From: Halomonas sp. KAO
GTDB taxonomy: Bacteria; Pseudomonadota; Gammaproteobacteria; Pseudomonadales; Halomonadaceae
Direction: 5' to 3'
Assembly: GCF_015595025.1 (NCBI RefSeq)
Contig: NZ_JADNRL010000019.1
Coordinates: forward strand, 63,204 to 127,203
Length of the DNA stretch: 64,000 nucleotides
Positions 55,904-64,000 of the stretch are shown here, piece by piece. Under the pieces are notes generated by a model. That model searched no databases, was not told the DNA's origin, and was given only the letters and a program-made list of their open reading frames with translations. Numbering within the stretch: position 1 is the first letter of the stretch; the number at the start of each line of letters is the position of its first letter. The position numbers and the translations under genes are program-made.

Positions 55904-56587
55904 TCAGGTGAGGCGTTCGGCCAGGGTTTCCAGGTCTCCGACGGTAAGGTCCGGATCGATGCCCCAGGGATCGAACGGGGCCTCGGCGCTGCGCCTTACC
56001 CAGGCCGCATGCAGGCCGGCATGACGAGCACCGATCACATCGAAGGGATTGCTGGAGATCAGCCAGGTGTCCCCCGGCTCACTCTCGAGTCGATGACGGA
56101 GATGAGCATAGACCGCCGGGTCCGGCTTGAAACGCTTGACCTCATCCACGCTGATTACCGCCTCGAAGTGGTCGCGGATACCGGCCTGCGCCAGCAGCCC
56201 CTCCACCGCCTGAGTGGTGCCATTGGAGAAGGCCACGCAGGTAACGCCCGCCTCGCCGAGGCGACGCAGGGCGCCGGCGACATCGGCGAAGGCCGGAAGC
56301 TGGGCATAGACCTGCATCAGATGGTCACGATCCGCCTCGGAGAGCCCCACCTGCAGGGCGCGGTCGGTGAATACCAGGGCCTCCTCGGTGCACTGATTGA
56401 AGGGCACGTAGCCCCCCATCAGCCCGCGTCGAAAGCTGTACTCCAGCTGTTTCTCCCGCCAGCGGCGCGAAAACTCCGGGGCCAGCGCCGCCTTGCCAAG
56501 GGCGCCGAGGCGCTGCTCCAGCTCGGTGGCGACGCCGTGGGTGTCGATCAGGGTTCCGTAGACATCGAAGGCGAGGACCTGTGCCAT
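55904..56587 (-). CDS. Haloacid dehalogenase type II (HAD superfamily)
   Basis: The 227-residue hydrolase has motif I FDVYGTLIDTHGV (nucleophile Asp), motif II VAFSNGTTQAVEGLL, the Lys motif FKPDPAVYAHL and motif IV LISSNPFDVIGARHAGLHAAWVRR. The FDVYGTL and SSNPFDV forms match (S)-2-haloacid dehalogenases, which replace halogen by OH. Many such genes act on other small acids, so the substrate is uncertain. It is monocistronic. Confidence 0.87.
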   Translation of the reverse strand: MAQVLAFDVYGTLIDTHGVATELEQRLGALGKAALAPEFSRRWREKQLEYSFRRGLMGGYVPFNQCTEEALVFTDRALQVGLSEADRDHLMQVYAQLPAFADVAGALRRLGEAGVTCVAFSNGTTQAVEGLLAQAGIRDHFEAVISVDEVKRFKPDPAVYAHLRHRLESEPGDTWLISSNPFDVIGARHAGLHAAWVRRSAEAPFDPWGIDPDLTVGDLETLAERLT

Positions 56588-56746
56588 GGAAAGCGCTCCT
56601 TCTGTACGAATCGGTCCTTCCGAGGGTGTGCCAGCACAGCGGGCAAGGCAAGCGCCATGTAACCCACTGCCATCAACGACGTCGCCGCGGGACGGGCCCG
56701 CGGCGACGAGGCGGCCCTCACGGGGCCGAGCAGTTCACGTGACCGA

Positions 56747-58174
56747 TCAGGCAACCGGTGCCGTCAGTGTCTTGAGCGCGCCCTCGCGCACCAGCTCATC
56801 GGTAACGCGATCAACCGCCCGGCGGGTGCGCGCGACGATCTCGTCGACCTGACCACGGGTGGCGATCAGCGGCGGGGCAAAGCCGAGAATGTCACCCTGC
56901 GGCATGGCACGGGCGATCAGGTTCTCCTCGAGGGCGGCGGCGGAGATACGCGCCCCCACCTTCAAGGCCGGGTCGAAGTGCTCTCGCTTCTCCGGGTCAG
57001 CGGAGAACTCCAGCGCCGCCAGCATGCCGGCGCCACGCACATCGCCAACGATGGGGTGATCGCCGAAGGCATCTGCCATGGCCTGCTGCAGGTAGGCACC
57101 GGTCTCGGCGGCATTCTCGGTCAGCTTCTCGCGCGCGATGATCTCGAGATTGGCCAACGCCGCGGCACAGCCCAGGGCATGACCGGAGTAGGTCCAGCCA
57201 TGGCCGATCGGGCCATACTCGCCGGTGCCCTGCTCGAGCACCTGCCATACACGATCACCGACGATCACTCCGGAGAGCGGCTGATAGGCGCTGGTCAGGC
57301 CCTTGGCCACGGTCATCAGGTCCGGCTTGATGGCGTAGTGGTGGCTGCCGAAGTCCGCACCGATGCGACCGAAGCCACACACCACCTCGTCGGCGATCAG
57401 CAGGATATCGTAGCGGTTCAGTACCGCCTGGATCGCCTCCCAGTAGCCTTCCGGCGGCGGCACGATGCCACCGGTCCCGAGTACCGGCTCGCCGATAAAG
57501 GCCGCCACGGTATCGGGGCCCTCGGCCAGGATCATCTCCTCGAGCCTGGCCGCGCAGTGGGCCGAGAACTCGCGCTCGCTCATGCCCTGCTGCTCGGCAC
57601 CGCGATGATAGTAGTAAGGCGCCTCGGTATGCAGGATACCCTCGAGCGGCAGGTCGAACTGGTCGTGAAACGCCTTGAGGCCGGTCAGCGACCCCGTGGC
57701 CAGGCCCGACCCGTGATAGCCCCGCTGGCGCGAGATCACCTTCTTCTTCTGCGGACGCCCCAGCACATTGTTGTAGTAACGCACGATCTTGAGCTGGGTC
57801 TCGTTGGCGTCGCTGCCACCCAGGCCGTAATAGACCTTGGACATCCCGGGCCCGGCGAGCTCGATGATCTTTTCGGAGAGCGCGATCTGCGGCTCGTTCG
57901 AGTGCCCAACGTAGGTGTGATAGTAGGAGAGCTCCAGGGCCTGCTGGTAGATCGCCTCGGCCACCTCGGTGCGCCCATAGCCGATATTGACACAGTAGAG
58001 CCCGGCAAAGCCGTCGATGAACTCGCGTCCATCCTTGTCGCGGATGGTGATGCCCTGTCCGCCGGTGATCACACGGCCCGGCGCCTTGCCATGGGCGAAG
58101 TCACGCAGGTGAGAGGAGGCGTGGAAGGTCACCTTGCGGTCACGGTCGATCAGGTCCTGGTGCTGCTGGTTCAT
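56747..58174 (-). CDS. Class III PLP aminotransferase (omega-amino acid or diamine:pyruvate type)
   Basis: The 475-residue enzyme begins MNQQHQDLIDRDRKVTFHASSHLRDFAHG and has FIDGFAGLYCVNIGYGRTEV, YYGLGGSDANETQLK, RGYHGSGLATGSLTG, LLIADEVVCGFGRIG and the PLP Lys in LMTVAKGLTSAYQPLSGV. These are typical of putrescine/GABA/beta-alanine:pyruvate aminotransferases. Downstream of gabD on the same strand, it would deliver succinate semialdehyde or a related aldehyde. The amine donor is inferred. Confidence 0.88.
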   Translation of the reverse strand: MNQQHQDLIDRDRKVTFHASSHLRDFAHGKAPGRVITGGQGITIRDKDGREFIDGFAGLYCVNIGYGRTEVAEAIYQQALELSYYHTYVGHSNEPQIALSEKIIELAGPGMSKVYYGLGGSDANETQLKIVRYYNNVLGRPQKKKVISRQRGYHGSGLATGSLTGLKAFHDQFDLPLEGILHTEAPYYYHRGAEQQGMSEREFSAHCAARLEEMILAEGPDTVAAFIGEPVLGTGGIVPPPEGYWEAIQAVLNRYDILLIADEVVCGFGRIGADFGSHHYAIKPDLMTVAKGLTSAYQPLSGVIVGDRVWQVLEQGTGEYGPIGHGWTYSGHALGCAAALANLEIIAREKLTENAAETGAYLQQAMADAFGDHPIVGDVRGAGMLAALEFSADPEKREHFDPALKVGARISAAALEENLIARAMPQGDILGFAPPLIATRGQVDEIVARTRRAVDRVTDELVREGALKTLTAPVA

Positions 58175-58350
58175 TGCATTCTCTCTCGTTGGAAGGCGCC
58201 CCGGCGTCCCGCCGGGGAGGATGTTTATCGATTTCACATACAGAAGGGTGTCGCCGTCATGCACCATCTCGCGATGCCCGAGGACGAAACCCTGAAGCTT
58301 CGCTTGCGGCCAGCGCGTCGGGTCGGATCAAGGTCCCTCTTGCCGACCCT

Positions 58351-58372
58351 CGATCGACATCCCTGTCGATCG
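58351..58372. other. Inverted repeat in the gabD-aminotransferase gap
   Basis: CGATCGACA and TGTCGATCG are perfect 9-bp arms separated by TCCC, inside the 274-bp gap between the gabD stop and the aminotransferase ATG. It could be an operator, an attenuating hairpin or an RNA processing site. No T-run follows. Confidence 0.4.
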
Positions 58373-58448
58373 CCGCGCGCCGCGGCGCTTGCCTCAGCGC
58401 CCTCGGGTAGATATCGCTCGCTGGTGCATCGCGGCTCTGTCTCGGAAA

Positions 58449-59948
58449 CTAGCTCCCTGACACGGAGCCCAGGGCGCCGAGGCAGTAATACTTGGTATCG
58501 AGATACTCATCGATGCCGGTCACGCCGCCTTCGCGTCCCAGGCCCGACTGCTTGACGCCGCCGAAGGGCACCGGCGGGCCGGTCATCTTCACCGAGTTCA
58601 CCGCGACCATGCCGTACTCCAGGGCGCGCATCAGCTTCCAGATACGGCGAATATCGTGGGTATAGAGATAAGCCGCCAGGCCATACTCGGTGTCGTTGGC
58701 CATCTCGATCACCTGGTCGTCATCTCCATAGGCGGTGATCCCGGCGACCGGCGCAAAGGTCTCTTCATTCCAGACCTTCATGTCGCGGGTCACCCCGGTC
58801 AGCAGCGTCGGCATGAAGTAGTTCTCCCCAGGCGCCTGTCTCTGGTCGCCGGCCACCAGGGTGGCACCCTTGGCCAGGGCATCATCGACGATGGCCGCGG
58901 CCTTCTCGACGGCCTGCCGATGGATCAGCGGCCCCAGGTCCACCTCACTCTCCAGGCCATTGCCCACGGTCAGTGCCGCCATGCGCTCGGCGAAGTGCTC
59001 GACGAACGCATCGTGGATCGACTCGTGGACCAGGATGCGGTCGGCGGCGAGGCAATCCTGGCCAGCGGTCTGGAACTTGGCCGACACCGCGGCGAGCGCC
59101 GCCTCCCGGGGGTCCATGTCGGGCCCGACAATAAAGGGCGCATTGCCCCCCAGCTCGAGGGACACCCGCTTGACGGTATTGGCGCTCTGTTCGAGCAGCA
59201 GCCGGCCGACTCGAGTGGAGCCGGTGAAGGAGACCGCCTTGACGCGCTCCTCGGCACACAGGATCTTCGAGACCTCAGCGGGCTCGCCCAGCACCACATT
59301 GAAGACACCGGCCGGGATGCCGGCGCGCTCGGCCAGCTCCGCCAGCGCCAGCGCCGAGTAGGGCGTTTCACCGGCGGGCTTGACGATTACCGTGCAACCG
59401 GCCGCCAGGGCGGCGGCGGCCTTGCGAGTGATCATCGCCAGCGGAAAGTTCCAGGGCGTGATCAGCGCGGCGATGCCCACCGGCTCCTTGATGGTGCCCA
59501 GCGCCGCGTTGGGGATATGGCTCGGAATCGTCTCGCCGAAGGTGCGCTTGCCCTCTTCGGCGAACCAGCGCACGAAGCTCGCTCCATACTCCACCTCGCC
59601 ACGGGCGTCGGGCAACGGCTTGCCCTGCTCCATGGTCATGATGGTGGCCAGGTCCTCGCGATTGGCCTGCAGCAGGTCGTACCACGCCAGCAGGCGCTCG
59701 CAACGCTCGTCGGCGCGCAGCGCACGCCAGTGCGCAAACGCTACCTCGGCGGCATCCACCGCCAGACTCACCTGGTCCGCCTCGAGCCAGGGAATATGGC
59801 CGATGACCTCGCCGCTGGCGGGATTCTGCACGGCTTCCTCGCGGCCGCCATTGCCGTGGACCCACTTGCCATCGACATAGGCGTACTGCCGAAACAGACG
59901 TGGATCGTCGAGCATGGTGGTCAGCGTCTTGGATAGTTTCATGTTCAT
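58449..59948 (-). CDS. gabD: Succinate-semialdehyde dehydrogenase
   Basis: GabD oxidises succinate semialdehyde to succinate. The 499-residue protein starts at 59948 after GGGGAGG. It has ALITPWNFPLAMITRKAAAALAAGCTVIVKPA, FTGSTRVGRLLLEQ, the Glu in VSLELGGNAPFIV, the catalytic Cys in TAGQDCLAADRILV and PFGGVKQSGLGREGG. GQDCLAADRI differs from the E. coli GQTCVCANR, so glutarate-semialdehyde or other omega-semialdehydes are possible. The 59 extra codons open upstream run through tandem repeats and are not counted. Confidence 0.85.
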   Translation of the reverse strand: MNMKLSKTLTTMLDDPRLFRQYAYVDGKWVHGNGGREEAVQNPASGEVIGHIPWLEADQVSLAVDAAEVAFAHWRALRADERCERLLAWYDLLQANREDLATIMTMEQGKPLPDARGEVEYGASFVRWFAEEGKRTFGETIPSHIPNAALGTIKEPVGIAALITPWNFPLAMITRKAAAALAAGCTVIVKPAGETPYSALALAELAERAGIPAGVFNVVLGEPAEVSKILCAEERVKAVSFTGSTRVGRLLLEQSANTVKRVSLELGGNAPFIVGPDMDPREAALAAVSAKFQTAGQDCLAADRILVHESIHDAFVEHFAERMAALTVGNGLESEVDLGPLIHRQAVEKAAAIVDDALAKGATLVAGDQRQAPGENYFMPTLLTGVTRDMKVWNEETFAPVAGITAYGDDDQVIEMANDTEYGLAAYLYTHDIRRIWKLMRALEYGMVAVNSVKMTGPPVPFGGVKQSGLGREGGVTGIDEYLDTKYYCLGALGSVSGS

Positions 59949-60000
59949 GCGGCACCTCCCCTGACACACCGACCAGGTTGATCTCGTATGGCCAGTGCTG

Positions 60001-60090
60001 ATTTGGCGCGGCTTCGGGCGCCGAAAAAAGTACGGCGCGGCTTTGGGCGCCAAGAAACGATACGGCGCGGCTTCGGGCGCCGAAAATACG
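60001..60090. repeat. Three tandem 30-bp repeats upstream of gabD
   Basis: Units 60001-60030, 60031-60060 and 60061-60090 each contain GGCGCGGCTT[CT]GGGCGCC, a sequence with self-complementary ends GGCGC and GCGCC. They lie 53-142 bp before the gabD ATG, where promoter and leader RNA would be. The core 16-mer GCGCGGCTTCGGGCGC is also the core of the tandem repeat in the mutarotase gene at 9703. Confidence 0.85.
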
Positions 60091-60245
60091 TTAAAACGGG
60101 CGAGCCGCCCGGTTGCGTCCGGCACGGCTCGATGGGTTCATGATAAGGGAGAAGGCGGGGCGGGAGTTTTCGTTAACCGATCAGAAAAACAAGGGATTTT
60201 TTGTCTTTGTCCGAGAAGATGCCCTTTTTTCTGTTAGCCCAGTAG

Positions 60246-63029
60246 TTAGCCCGACGATGGGTCGCTGAGGGCCTGCTCGGTGAGCACCAGCAACCCCAGC
60301 TCGGGCCGGTAGCCGTGAATTTCGGTGACATCCAGGGCCTGCAGGAAGCGGAGGATCTCCTCGCTGATCACCTGCCCCGGCACCAGCACCGGGAAGCCCG
60401 GTGGATAGGGAATCACGAAGCTAGCCGAGACCACATCGCGGCCGTCACGCATCTGAGCCTGCAACTCGCCATTGTCGAAGCGAAGGTACTCCGTGCTCTC
60501 CTCGTCGTAGCTCAGGAAATAGGCGCGACGAATATCCCCCTCCGGCGTATGGCTGCCGGCCGCCGGCCGAAAGGCATCGTGGAAGCGGCTGAAGTCCGGC
60601 AGGGGCGGCAGCTCACAGGTCAGCGAGTGGACACGGTTCTCGATGATCTTGCGCTCGGGGCGGCTACTCTCCTCCCAGCGGTACTCGAACTCCTTGGCCA
60701 GCTTGATCAGCACGTCGAGCAGATAGGCAATGGCGCCACGCGAGGTACCGATATTGGTCATGAACAGCACGGTATTGCGCGAGGTCTTGTTGATCTGGAT
60801 GCCGTACTTGTTCATCAGGTATTCGTTCTTGAAGGTATCGCCGTCGATGCCGGTCGCGCCAATGGCGATGGTGATGCGGCTGGGGTCGACGACGAACTCG
60901 TCGTTGGCCCAGGCCTCCTCCATCTTGTTCCAGCCGGTGACCGGGTCGTAGAAGGTCTCGACGCCCGACTCGCGATACTCCAGCGGCACCATGTCGCGGT
61001 TGATCAGCACCCGGAAGTACTTCTGCAACAGCGGGTGGGTGTAGAGCTGCTCGCGCAGCGAAAGCGCGGCCTCGACCTGGGAGTGCACCAGCTCGAAGCC
61101 CTCCATCTCGGCCTGCATGCGCCCCACGTCCAGCGAAGCGATGATCTGGTAGTTCGGCGAGGTCGAGGTATGGGTCATGTAGGCCTCGTGAAACGGCGCC
61201 TCGACCTTCTGGCGATAGTCCTGATCCCAGATATGGATCATCGAGCCCTGGCGCAGTGAGGTCAGGGTCTTGTGGGTGGAGTGGGTGGCATAGGCACGGA
61301 TGCGCACCGTGTCGGGGTCGGGCATCAGGCGCCGCTCGAGCCAGGAGGCATCGTCGTCGGGATCGAGGGTGTCGAACTCGGCCTTCCAGGCCTCGTACTC
61401 CTCGCGGTAGGCGGCGCTGCGGTATCGATCACGCAGGGTGCGGGCGGCATGCATGGCGGTGCGCGGCCGATAGGTCGGGTTGAAGCCGGCGAAGGCGAAC
61501 CAGGCCTCGTCCCACAAAAAGACCAGGTCGGGCTTGATCGCCAGGCACTCCTCCATCACCCGACGCACGTTGTAGACAACGCCGTCGAAGGTGCAGTTGG
61601 TCAGCAGCAGCATCTTGACCTTGTCGAGCTGGCCCGAGCGCTTGTAGCCCAGTAGCGTCTTCTTGATCTCGTGTAGCGGCACGGCTCCGTACATCGAGTA
61701 GTCGTTGAGCGGGTAGGAGTCGAGGTAGCTGACATGGGCACCGGCCAGCACCATGCCGTAATGATGCGACTTGTGGCAGTCGCGATCGATCAGCACGATA
61801 TCCCGAGGCTTGACCAGCGCCTGCACCACGATCTTGTTGGCCGTGGAGGTGCCGTTGGTCACGAAGAAGGTCTGGCGGGCGCCGAAGGCACGAGCGGCAT
61901 GCTCCTGGGCCTTCTTGATCGGCCCGTAGGGCTGGAGCAGGGAGTCGAGCCCACCGGAGGTGGCCGAGGTCTCGGCGAGGAAGATGTTGATGCCGTAGAA
62001 GTCGATCATATGCCCGGCCCAGTGGGAGCGGGTAATCGACTTGCCCCGGGAGATGGGCATGGCATGGAAGACACCGGTCGGCTTCTTGCTGTACTCGCGC
62101 AGGGCATCGAAGAAGGGCGTGCGGTAGCGGTTATCGATGGCCCGCAGGATGGTGTGATGCTGCTCGATATAGTCCGTCTCGCGGTAGAAGATGCGATTGA
62201 AGTGGCGGATGTCACGACTGGCCGTGGCCTCCACGTCGCCGCTGGTGACCAGGAACTGGTCGATCTCGGGACGCAGCTCGTGGATCATCGAACTCAGCAG
62301 AATGCTACGCTCGGCCTCCGAGTGATACTGAAGGGACTGCTCGGAGAGGCCTTCTAGATAGCTGCGCAGGGCGCTGAGGTTGTATTTCGACTTGTAGGGA
62401 AACTCGTAACGGATCAGGCAGGCCTGGATATTGGGGTTGACCAGCACCGCGATCAGCGCATCCTCGAAGCTGCGCACCGTGACCACGTCATAGACGAAGC
62501 GATCTTCCGGACGGCGCATGCTGTGAAAGGCCTCGCGGACCACCACCTCTTCCGCGGATGAGAGGTTGTCGACGATCAGCAATTCAAAGTAGGGCTGGGC
62601 CGAGCTGTTGGAGGCAGGATGACCGCGCCGCAATTGCGCCAGGGCATCGAGGGACTCGAGTTCCTCGGCGTCGGCATCGGTCTCGGAAAGATCAACGTGG
62701 CGGCGCCGGTAGGATTCGCTGATCAACGCCCGCACCAGGCGCTTGACCACCTTCTCCAACAGCCCGTACTCCTCGCGATCGAAGAGCGCCCAGAGGTGGC
62801 GAAAATCCTCCTTGGAGGGGAAGGCGTGGTAGTCCTCGATGATCTCGAGCCGCGTCAGCTTGACGTCGATCGCCTTGATCAGGTTCTTGGCTTGGCTCTC
62901 ATCGCTCTGGCGTACCAGCAAGCCAAGGTCACGCTTCAGCGCATTCCAGGTATCGGCACGTAGCTGGGAAATCTTGTGGTAGAAGCCCAGCGCCGTGTAG
63001 GGCGTATCGGTTTGCGTCGAATCCTGCAT
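60246..63029 (-). CDS. Orn/Lys/Arg decarboxylase, long form
   Basis: This fold-type I PLP decarboxylase has 927 residues, against about 710-755 for E. coli SpeC, LdcC and AdiA. It has an extra N-terminal region (about 1-160), a wing domain (about 165-250, LLIVDNLSSAEEVVVREAFH), the PLP core and the C-terminal domain. The core has FFVTNGTSTANKIVVQALV, VLIDRDCHKSHHYGMVL, LVFLWDEAWFAFAGF and the Schiff-base Lys in ATHSTHKTLTSLRQGS. It makes a polyamine or cadaverine from a basic amino acid. The downstream-oriented gabD and aminotransferase could degrade the product. Specificity cannot be assigned. Confidence 0.88.
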   Translation of the reverse strand: MQDSTQTDTPYTALGFYHKISQLRADTWNALKRDLGLLVRQSDESQAKNLIKAIDVKLTRLEIIEDYHAFPSKEDFRHLWALFDREEYGLLEKVVKRLVRALISESYRRRHVDLSETDADAEELESLDALAQLRRGHPASNSSAQPYFELLIVDNLSSAEEVVVREAFHSMRRPEDRFVYDVVTVRSFEDALIAVLVNPNIQACLIRYEFPYKSKYNLSALRSYLEGLSEQSLQYHSEAERSILLSSMIHELRPEIDQFLVTSGDVEATASRDIRHFNRIFYRETDYIEQHHTILRAIDNRYRTPFFDALREYSKKPTGVFHAMPISRGKSITRSHWAGHMIDFYGINIFLAETSATSGGLDSLLQPYGPIKKAQEHAARAFGARQTFFVTNGTSTANKIVVQALVKPRDIVLIDRDCHKSHHYGMVLAGAHVSYLDSYPLNDYSMYGAVPLHEIKKTLLGYKRSGQLDKVKMLLLTNCTFDGVVYNVRRVMEECLAIKPDLVFLWDEAWFAFAGFNPTYRPRTAMHAARTLRDRYRSAAYREEYEAWKAEFDTLDPDDDASWLERRLMPDPDTVRIRAYATHSTHKTLTSLRQGSMIHIWDQDYRQKVEAPFHEAYMTHTSTSPNYQIIASLDVGRMQAEMEGFELVHSQVEAALSLREQLYTHPLLQKYFRVLINRDMVPLEYRESGVETFYDPVTGWNKMEEAWANDEFVVDPSRITIAIGATGIDGDTFKNEYLMNKYGIQINKTSRNTVLFMTNIGTSRGAIAYLLDVLIKLAKEFEYRWEESSRPERKIIENRVHSLTCELPPLPDFSRFHDAFRPAAGSHTPEGDIRRAYFLSYDEESTEYLRFDNGELQAQMRDGRDVVSASFVIPYPPGFPVLVPGQVISEEILRFLQALDVTEIHGYRPELGLLVLTEQALSDPSSG

Positions 63030-63101
63030 GGCAACACCCCCATCCAGACTTGTTGTTATTGAACACACCGCCGCGACGTAGCGGCGGCGAGCGGGCCGAA
63101 A

Positions 63102-64000
63102 TCAGCCGGCATACAGGCCCCGCGCGCCATAGCGCACGGTGATTCGTTCCTCGGGAAAGTGGTCGAAACCCAGATCGAGGACCAGGCCGGGCCAGTGAAA
63201 CTGTGCGTGCCCCGTCGCGGGGCGATAGACCGCGGTATAGACCGTTCCCAACCCGCGGCGATAGTCGTGGCGAAACAGCGGCGGCGATGCGAAGGCGGAG
63301 ATCAGCCGCTCCTCGGTGGTGGCCTCGTCGCCCACCAGGATCGACAGCTGGCGCTCGCGGATCAGCGTCTCCGAGGCCAGGGCGTGGGCATACCACTCGA
63401 TCTTCTTCTGATGGTTGGTCGCCACCGGCACACGCCGAATGCTGGCGGGGCGGTCAGGGCCGATCATCGCTGTGACGTAGCGCCCGGCGGCGTCGGCCAC
63501 GGTGATGTTGTAGGCCATGTGAGTGGGAATGCGCGCCAGGGCATCGGCCGCCTCGGCCACGCTGTCACAGAACTCCAGCAGGTAGCGCAGGATGATCGGC
63601 GCACCGAAGCCCTGCCCCACGGCCTTGCTGCCACCGAAGGCCAGCGACACGGCGAGCCCTCGGTCGTTCATGCCGTCGAGCACGCCCCACAGGCAGTCGG
63701 TCATGGCGATTACCCGCCGCTCGTTCCAGCGGGTGTAGAGGATGGTCCCCTCGCAGAGCTCCGGAGGGTAGTCGTAGTTGCGTACCAGCAGCGTGGAGGC
63801 GGGGTTCGCCAGCACCGCCTGGGAGCAGCCGGTGATATAGGGGGGCGGCTGATAGAGGCTCAAGAAACGCGCGGCGAGATCCCCCCCCCCGGCCAGCTCG
63901 CAGAGCGTGCGATAGGTATCGGTAAGCTCCGGCATGTGCTTTCGCAGCGCGTTGTAGCAGGTGAGATACCCCGGCCGCTCCCGCTCCCCCTCGCTCAAGT
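63102..64000 (-). CDS. C45-family autoproteolytic acyltransferase/hydrolase, N-terminus beyond window
   Basis: The visible about 299 residues resemble penicillin acyltransferase-like Ntn hydrolases of the C45 family. The nucleophile Cys that becomes N-terminal after self-cleavage is in YITGCSQAVLAN, followed by LLVRNYDYPPELCEG. WGVLDGMNDRGLAVSLAFGG is the conserved core. The nucleophile lies only about 57 residues from the window edge while the pro-segment usually is longer, and the apparent start is a TTG at the edge, so the real start is outside. It lies 72 bp upstream of the decarboxylase gene on the same strand. The amide or ester substrate is unknown. Confidence 0.83.
   Translation of the reverse strand, partial: LSEGERERPGYLTCYNALRKHMPELTDTYRTLCELAGGGDLAARFLSLYQPPPYITGCSQAVLANPASTLLVRNYDYPPELCEGTILYTRWNERRVIAMTDCLWGVLDGMNDRGLAVSLAFGGSKAVGQGFGAPIILRYLLEFCDSVAEAADALARIPTHMAYNITVADAAGRYVTAMIGPDRPASIRRVPVATNHQKKIEWYAHALASETLIRERQLSILVGDEATTEERLISAFASPPLFRHDYRRGLGTVYTAVYRPATGHAQFHWPGLVLDLGFDHFPEERITVRYGARGLYAG

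Noticed and set aside
60001..60090. The 30-bp repeats as a CRISPR array
   Set aside because: Units are directly adjacent without unique spacers, only three copies exist and no cas genes are present.
59949..60125. A 59-residue N-terminal extension of GabD
   Set aside because: It runs through the tandem repeats, is not family-like, and the ATG at 59948 has a strong ribosome-binding site.

Overview
The window is high-GC chromosomal DNA whose gene content fits a halophilic gammaproteobacterium of the Halomonadaceae (Halomonas-like). The evidence is the ftsB-ispD-ispF-truD-surE-pcm block, Entner-Doudoroff sugar metabolism with a HexR-type regulator, a BCCT osmolyte/amine carrier, and many acidic proteins. 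This is inference from content; no rRNA or other taxonomic marker is present. I see no tRNA, rRNA, CRISPR array or intact transposase.

Layout. 1-4974 (minus): housekeeping block pcm (cut by the window edge), surE, truD, ispF, ispD, ftsB and a FemAB-like acyltransferase. 5091-6488: coniferyl-aldehyde-type dehydrogenase. 6654-17055 (plus): sugar catabolism, with edd-glk-mutarotase-Gfo/Idh/MocA oxidoreductase, then a GntR/FCD regulator and a galactose (De Ley-Doudoroff) operon of galactonate dehydratase, SDR sugar dehydrogenase, KDGal kinase, KDPGal aldolase and lactonase. 17157-20105 (minus): zwf-pgl-eda, divergent from hexR (20327-21187). 21284-22882: a Na+/sugar-type symporter with the same palindromic operator as the galactose operon. 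23103-29651: RidA, Usp, SulP, DMT transporter, slipin and NfeD. 29908-31941: diguanylate cyclase. 32031-32762: cytochrome c with a long EGEAEG acidic tract. 32980-37742: phosphotransferase plus a ynjBCD-type ABC transporter. 37729-42956: sterol desaturase, TVP38-flavoprotein fusion, a TIGR04283/TIGR04282-type glycosyltransferase pair and a YiiX-like papain-fold protein. 43165-44838: ECF-like sigma, zinc-finger anti-sigma, DUF302 protein and a small secreted protein. 45670-49990: XRE-cupin regulator, NTF2-like protein, FAD amine oxidase and BCCT carrier. 50950-54608: the most unusual locus. 54864-64000: secreted rhodanese, haloacid dehalogenase, class III aminotransferase, succinate-semialdehyde dehydrogenase, a long Orn/Lys/Arg decarboxylase and a C45-type acyltransferase cut by the window edge.

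How the genes work together. Glucose can be phosphorylated (glk), oxidised (zwf, pgl), dehydrated (edd) and split (eda). Galactose can be imported (symporter), oxidised (SDR), hydrolysed (lactonase), dehydrated (dgoD), phosphorylated (dgoK) and split (dgoA). Each branch has its own regulator and its own candidate operators.

The best candidate for an undescribed system is 51819-54608. A tubulin-tyrosine-ligase-like ATP-grasp enzyme is fused to a PqqD-like peptide-recognition domain and a degenerate HprK-like domain. It sits beside a small exported-looking protein ending in an EGEAEG-rich, tubulin-tail-like sequence with a C-terminal tyrosine. A second protein with the same leader-like N-terminus and acidic tract, fused to cytochrome c, lies at 32031-32762. 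I propose that this enzyme modifies acidic-repeat proteins by amino-acid ligation.
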